A stretch of 64,000 nucleotides of DNA. It comes from an uncultured Bacteroidales bacterium. GTDB lineage: Bacteria; Bacteroidota; Bacteroidia; Bacteroidales; UBA3824. The stretch is taken from the NCBI GenBank assembly GCA_937877455.1, contig CALFIU010000178.1, positions 1-64,000 on the forward strand, written 5' to 3'. Below the pieces are notes generated by a model, which had not been told where the DNA came from, ran no database searches, and saw nothing but the letters and a program-made list of their open reading frames with translations. This document shows, in pieces, positions 62,151-64,000 of this stretch (position 1 is the stretch's first letter; each line of letters begins with the position of its first letter). The translations under genes and the position numbers were made by a program.

Positions 62151-63094
62151 TTTTCGTTTTTTAATAATTCGTCAAAATACGCAATTGTTTTTGCTAATCC
62201 TTGTTCGAGGTTTATTTGTGGTTGCCAATTAAGTTTTTCTTTTGCCAACGAAATGTCTGGTTTTCGGCGTACAGGGTCATCACCAGGCAATGGTTGATAA
62301 ATAATTTTAGATTTAGAACCAGTCATTTCAATAATTTTTTCGGCTAATTGTTTTATGGTAAATTCTCCTGGATTACCGATATTTATAGGTCCAAAAAAAT
62401 TGTCTGGGGTTTCCATCATTTTAGTCATTCCATTTATTAAATCACTAACATACTGAAAACTACGTGTTTGGCTACCATCTCCATATACGGTTATGTCGTT
62501 ATTTTTTAATGCCTGTACAATAAAATTTGACACCACTCTACCATCATTAGGGTGCATTCTTGGACCGTAGGTGTTAAAAATTCTGATAATTTTTATTTTA
62601 ACGTTATTTTGTAAGTGATAGTTTACAAATAGTGTTTCAGCTACCCTTTTACCTTCGTCGTAACATGAACGAGGACCTATGCAATTGACATTTCCCCAAT
62701 AACTTTCCACTTGAGGATGTACAGCTGGGTCTCCGTAAACCTCGCTTGTTGACGCTTGTAAAATCTTAGCTTTTAATCTTTTAGCCAATCCAAGCATGTT
62801 TATTGCACCCATTACCGAAGTTTTGACGGTTTTGATAGCGTTATATTGATAATGTATTGGAGATGCAGGGCATGCGAGATTGTATATTTCGTCAACTTCA
62901 GCTTTGTAAGGGTCTGTTATATCGTGTCTTACAAGTTCAAAGTATTTGTTATCGAGTAGATGTACAATGTTTCGTTTGTTGCCAGTAAAAAAATTATCAA
63001 GGCATATTACATCGTTGCCATCGTTTAAAAGACGTTCGCAGAGGTGGCTACCTATAAATCCAGCTCCGCCAGTTACTAAAATGCGTTTCATCAT
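62147..63094 (-). CDS. UDP-glucuronate decarboxylase / NAD-dependent sugar epimerase (UXS-like)
   Basis: A 315-residue short-chain dehydrogenase-type protein. The NAD-binding motif GGAGFIGSHL has G9, G12 and G15; catalytic residues are Y145 and K149 (SCYDEGKR), with TSEVYGDP before them. The sequence is close to soluble UDP-glucuronate decarboxylases (UDP-xylose synthases), which make UDP-xylose; a related epimerase role cannot be excluded. It lies downstream of sugar-transferase and aminotransferase genes, in a polysaccharide-synthesis context. A TAATTTTG box (minus, 63109-63116) lies just upstream. Confidence 0.85.
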   Translation of the reverse strand: MMKRILVTGGAGFIGSHLCERLLNDGNDVICLDNFFTGNKRNIVHLLDNKYFELVRHDITDPYKAEVDEIYNLACPASPIHYQYNAIKTVKTSVMGAINMLGLAKRLKAKILQASTSEVYGDPAVHPQVESYWGNVNCIGPRSCYDEGKRVAETLFVNYHLQNNVKIKIIRIFNTYGPRMHPNDGRVVSNFIVQALKNNDITVYGDGSQTRSFQYVSDLINGMTKMMETPDNFFGPINIGNPGEFTIKQLAEKIIEMTGSKSKIIYQPLPGDDPVRRKPDISLAKEKLNWQPQINLEQGLAKTIAYFDELLKNEK

Positions 63095-63144
63095 ATAATT
63101 TATTTTTGCAAAATTATATAATTTTTTTATTAATTGTTTTTATT

Positions 63145-63465
63145 TTAGATATTTGGCTTTGCAATTTTCTTTATCGTCAGAAAAATAATTTTGAAATATT
63201 CTTTTACTGACTGATTTTCAATATATTTCATATTGAGTTTTATTTTGTCTGGCATAATTTGGTTGACATATACCTCATCGGGATTTTCTGCTTTACCAAG
63301 TATTTCGTTTTCATCAACGTATTCAATTGAAGCATAATCTGTTATACCCGGTTGAACCGACAAAACTTTTTTCTGCTCGTCGGTATACAAATCGACATAT
63401 TTTCTTACTTCGGGACGCGGACCAACAAGACTCATGTCGCCTTTGAAAACATTGAAAAGTTTTTT
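63145..63465 (-). pseudogene. Truncated bacterial sugar transferase (C-terminal part only)
   Basis: The open frame from the ATG at 63435 gives 96 residues: MSLVGPRPEVRKYVDLYTDE, QPGITDYASIEYVDENEIL. This is the C-terminal half of undecaprenyl-phosphate sugar transferases. Just before the ATG the same frame reads KKLFNVFKGD, also family sequence, but it is cut by the stop codon of the upstream aminotransferase. The membrane segment and catalytic Asp-Glu part (about 100 residues) are missing. It is either a deletion product or a chimeric join. Confidence 0.8.
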
Positions 63466-64000
63466 TTAATTAAAACAGTATCTAATAATTTCGATAATGA
63501 TATCTTGTTGCTCAGGAGTCATTTTGTTGTCGCTGGGCAGACACAATCCTCGTGCAAAAATATCTGCTCCAACGTCATTTGCTTTTCCAAGATTAATGTA
63601 AGCGTTTGATTGTTCACGTCCATTACCATTTGCCGTAACAAACGGATTCATTCTGTATATCGGTTGCAAATGCATCGGTTTCCAAATCGGACGACCTTCA
63701 GCATTGAATTTTGCAAGAGTTTCAAGAATTTCTGTCGGACAACTTTTGCCTTTTTCAGAAATATAAATAGCCTCGTTTTCTCCGCGAACCTGACGGCACA
63801 TCGCCTCAGAATCTATCAACATACAACTCAGCCAATAATTAGGATTGCTATTTTTTTCGTCAAATGGATTCATAGTAACAGGAAGACCTTTAAACCCTTC
63901 TTTATAACGATTATAAATTGCTTTTTTCTGAGCAATATGTTCGTCCAAATAACTCATCTGACCGCGTACAATTCCCGCAATAATATTCGACATGCGGTAA
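63466..64000 (-). CDS. DegT/DnrJ/EryC1/StrS-family sugar aminotransferase, N-terminus outside window
   Basis: The frame is open to the window edge; only the C-terminal 177 residues are seen. It reads YRMSNIIAGIVRGQMSYLDE, then KPMHLQPIYRM, and GLCLPSDNKMTPEQQDIIIEI near the end, which is the C-terminal part of PLP-dependent sugar aminotransferases (PglE/WecE type). The PLP-Lys region lies outside. It would make amino sugars for surface polysaccharide or glycoprotein, with the sugar-transferase remnant immediately downstream. Confidence 0.88.
   Translation of the reverse strand, partial: YRMSNIIAGIVRGQMSYLDEHIAQKKAIYNRYKEGFKGLPVTMNPFDEKNSNPNYWLSCMLIDSEAMCRQVRGENEAIYISEKGKSCPTEILETLAKFNAEGRPIWKPMHLQPIYRMNPFVTANGNGREQSNAYINLGKANDVGADIFARGLCLPSDNKMTPEQQDIIIEIIRYCFN

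Overview
The window is AT-rich DNA from a member of the Bacteroidota (Bacteroidetes), probably an uncultured, mostly anaerobic relative of the Bacteroidales or Cytophagales. Four signs point there. There are type IX secretion (T9SS) parts: PorD-like, Plug-like, and a large cargo protein with a gliding-motility-type C-terminal domain. Promoters have the TTTG ... TAnnTTTG form, and starts lack obvious Shine-Dalgarno sequences. Almost every signal peptidase I site is followed by Gln. Typical family genes are present: the short omega subunit, PPi-dependent phosphofructokinase, BtuB with a BtuG-like lipoprotein, and DUF5103. I saw no tRNA, rRNA, insertion sequence, CRISPR array or prophage. Gene density is high and intergenic gaps are short.

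Layout. 1-3 kb: tandem secreted thioredoxin-related paralogues and a stand-alone receiver protein. 3-7 kb: coaX, an outer-membrane protein and a TPR protein, ending in two terminators. 7-10.4 kb (minus): a cobalamin riboswitch driving btuB and a BtuG-like surface lipoprotein. 10.5-14 kb (minus): bamD, rpoZ, coaBC, porD. 14-18 kb (minus): a putative porin and a Y-family DNA polymerase with a small partner. 18-21.4 kb: phosphoglycerate mutase, facing a minus-strand group of voltage-sensor-like membrane protein, hemerythrin-domain protein and LuxR regulator. 21.5-27.3 kb: FHA protein, thioredoxin-fold protein without cysteines, KtrB/KtrA potassium uptake and T9SS Plug. 27-30.3 kb: HAD phosphatase, SixA, glutaminyl cyclase and a membrane protein. 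30.3-32.7 kb: TPP riboswitch with thiS-thiG-thiH. 32.9-37 kb: DUF2007-like protein, der, a lipoprotein and PPi-PFK. 37-44.4 kb: a frameshifted Tat-type flavoprotein, a 1589-residue hybrid receptor-phosphatase and two small secreted proteins. 44.4-52 kb: an iron alcohol dehydrogenase, a membrane protein, the 1725-residue SprB-repeat T9SS cargo and a 61-residue orphan. 52-55 kb (minus): ECF sigma, putative anti-sigma, periplasmic protein, CysZ-like protein and mqnA. 55-64 kb: pepD, dsbD, then a minus-strand run of an aminotransferase, a truncated sugar transferase, a UDP-xylose synthase-like gene, purU and pbpC.

The strongest themes are the cell envelope and export. Outer-membrane assembly (bamD), T9SS parts and a T9SS cargo, glutaminyl cyclase acting on exposed N-terminal Gln, DsbD and thioredoxin-like proteins, and riboswitch-controlled vitamin uptake and synthesis all occur together. 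The most unusual single gene is the 1589-residue receptor at 38123-42892. It joins two amino-acid-type solute-binding domains, a regulator-type beta-propeller, a Y_Y_Y domain, one membrane helix, a coiled coil and a SpoIIE/PP2C phosphatase. Two genes (a flavoprotein at 37.1-37.8 kb and pbpC at 58.9-61.3 kb) are broken by one base exactly in poly-A/poly-T runs. Either the assembly has homopolymer errors or slippage is used. The sugar transferase at 63.1-63.5 kb starts abruptly at the stop codon of its neighbour and has lost its N-terminal half.
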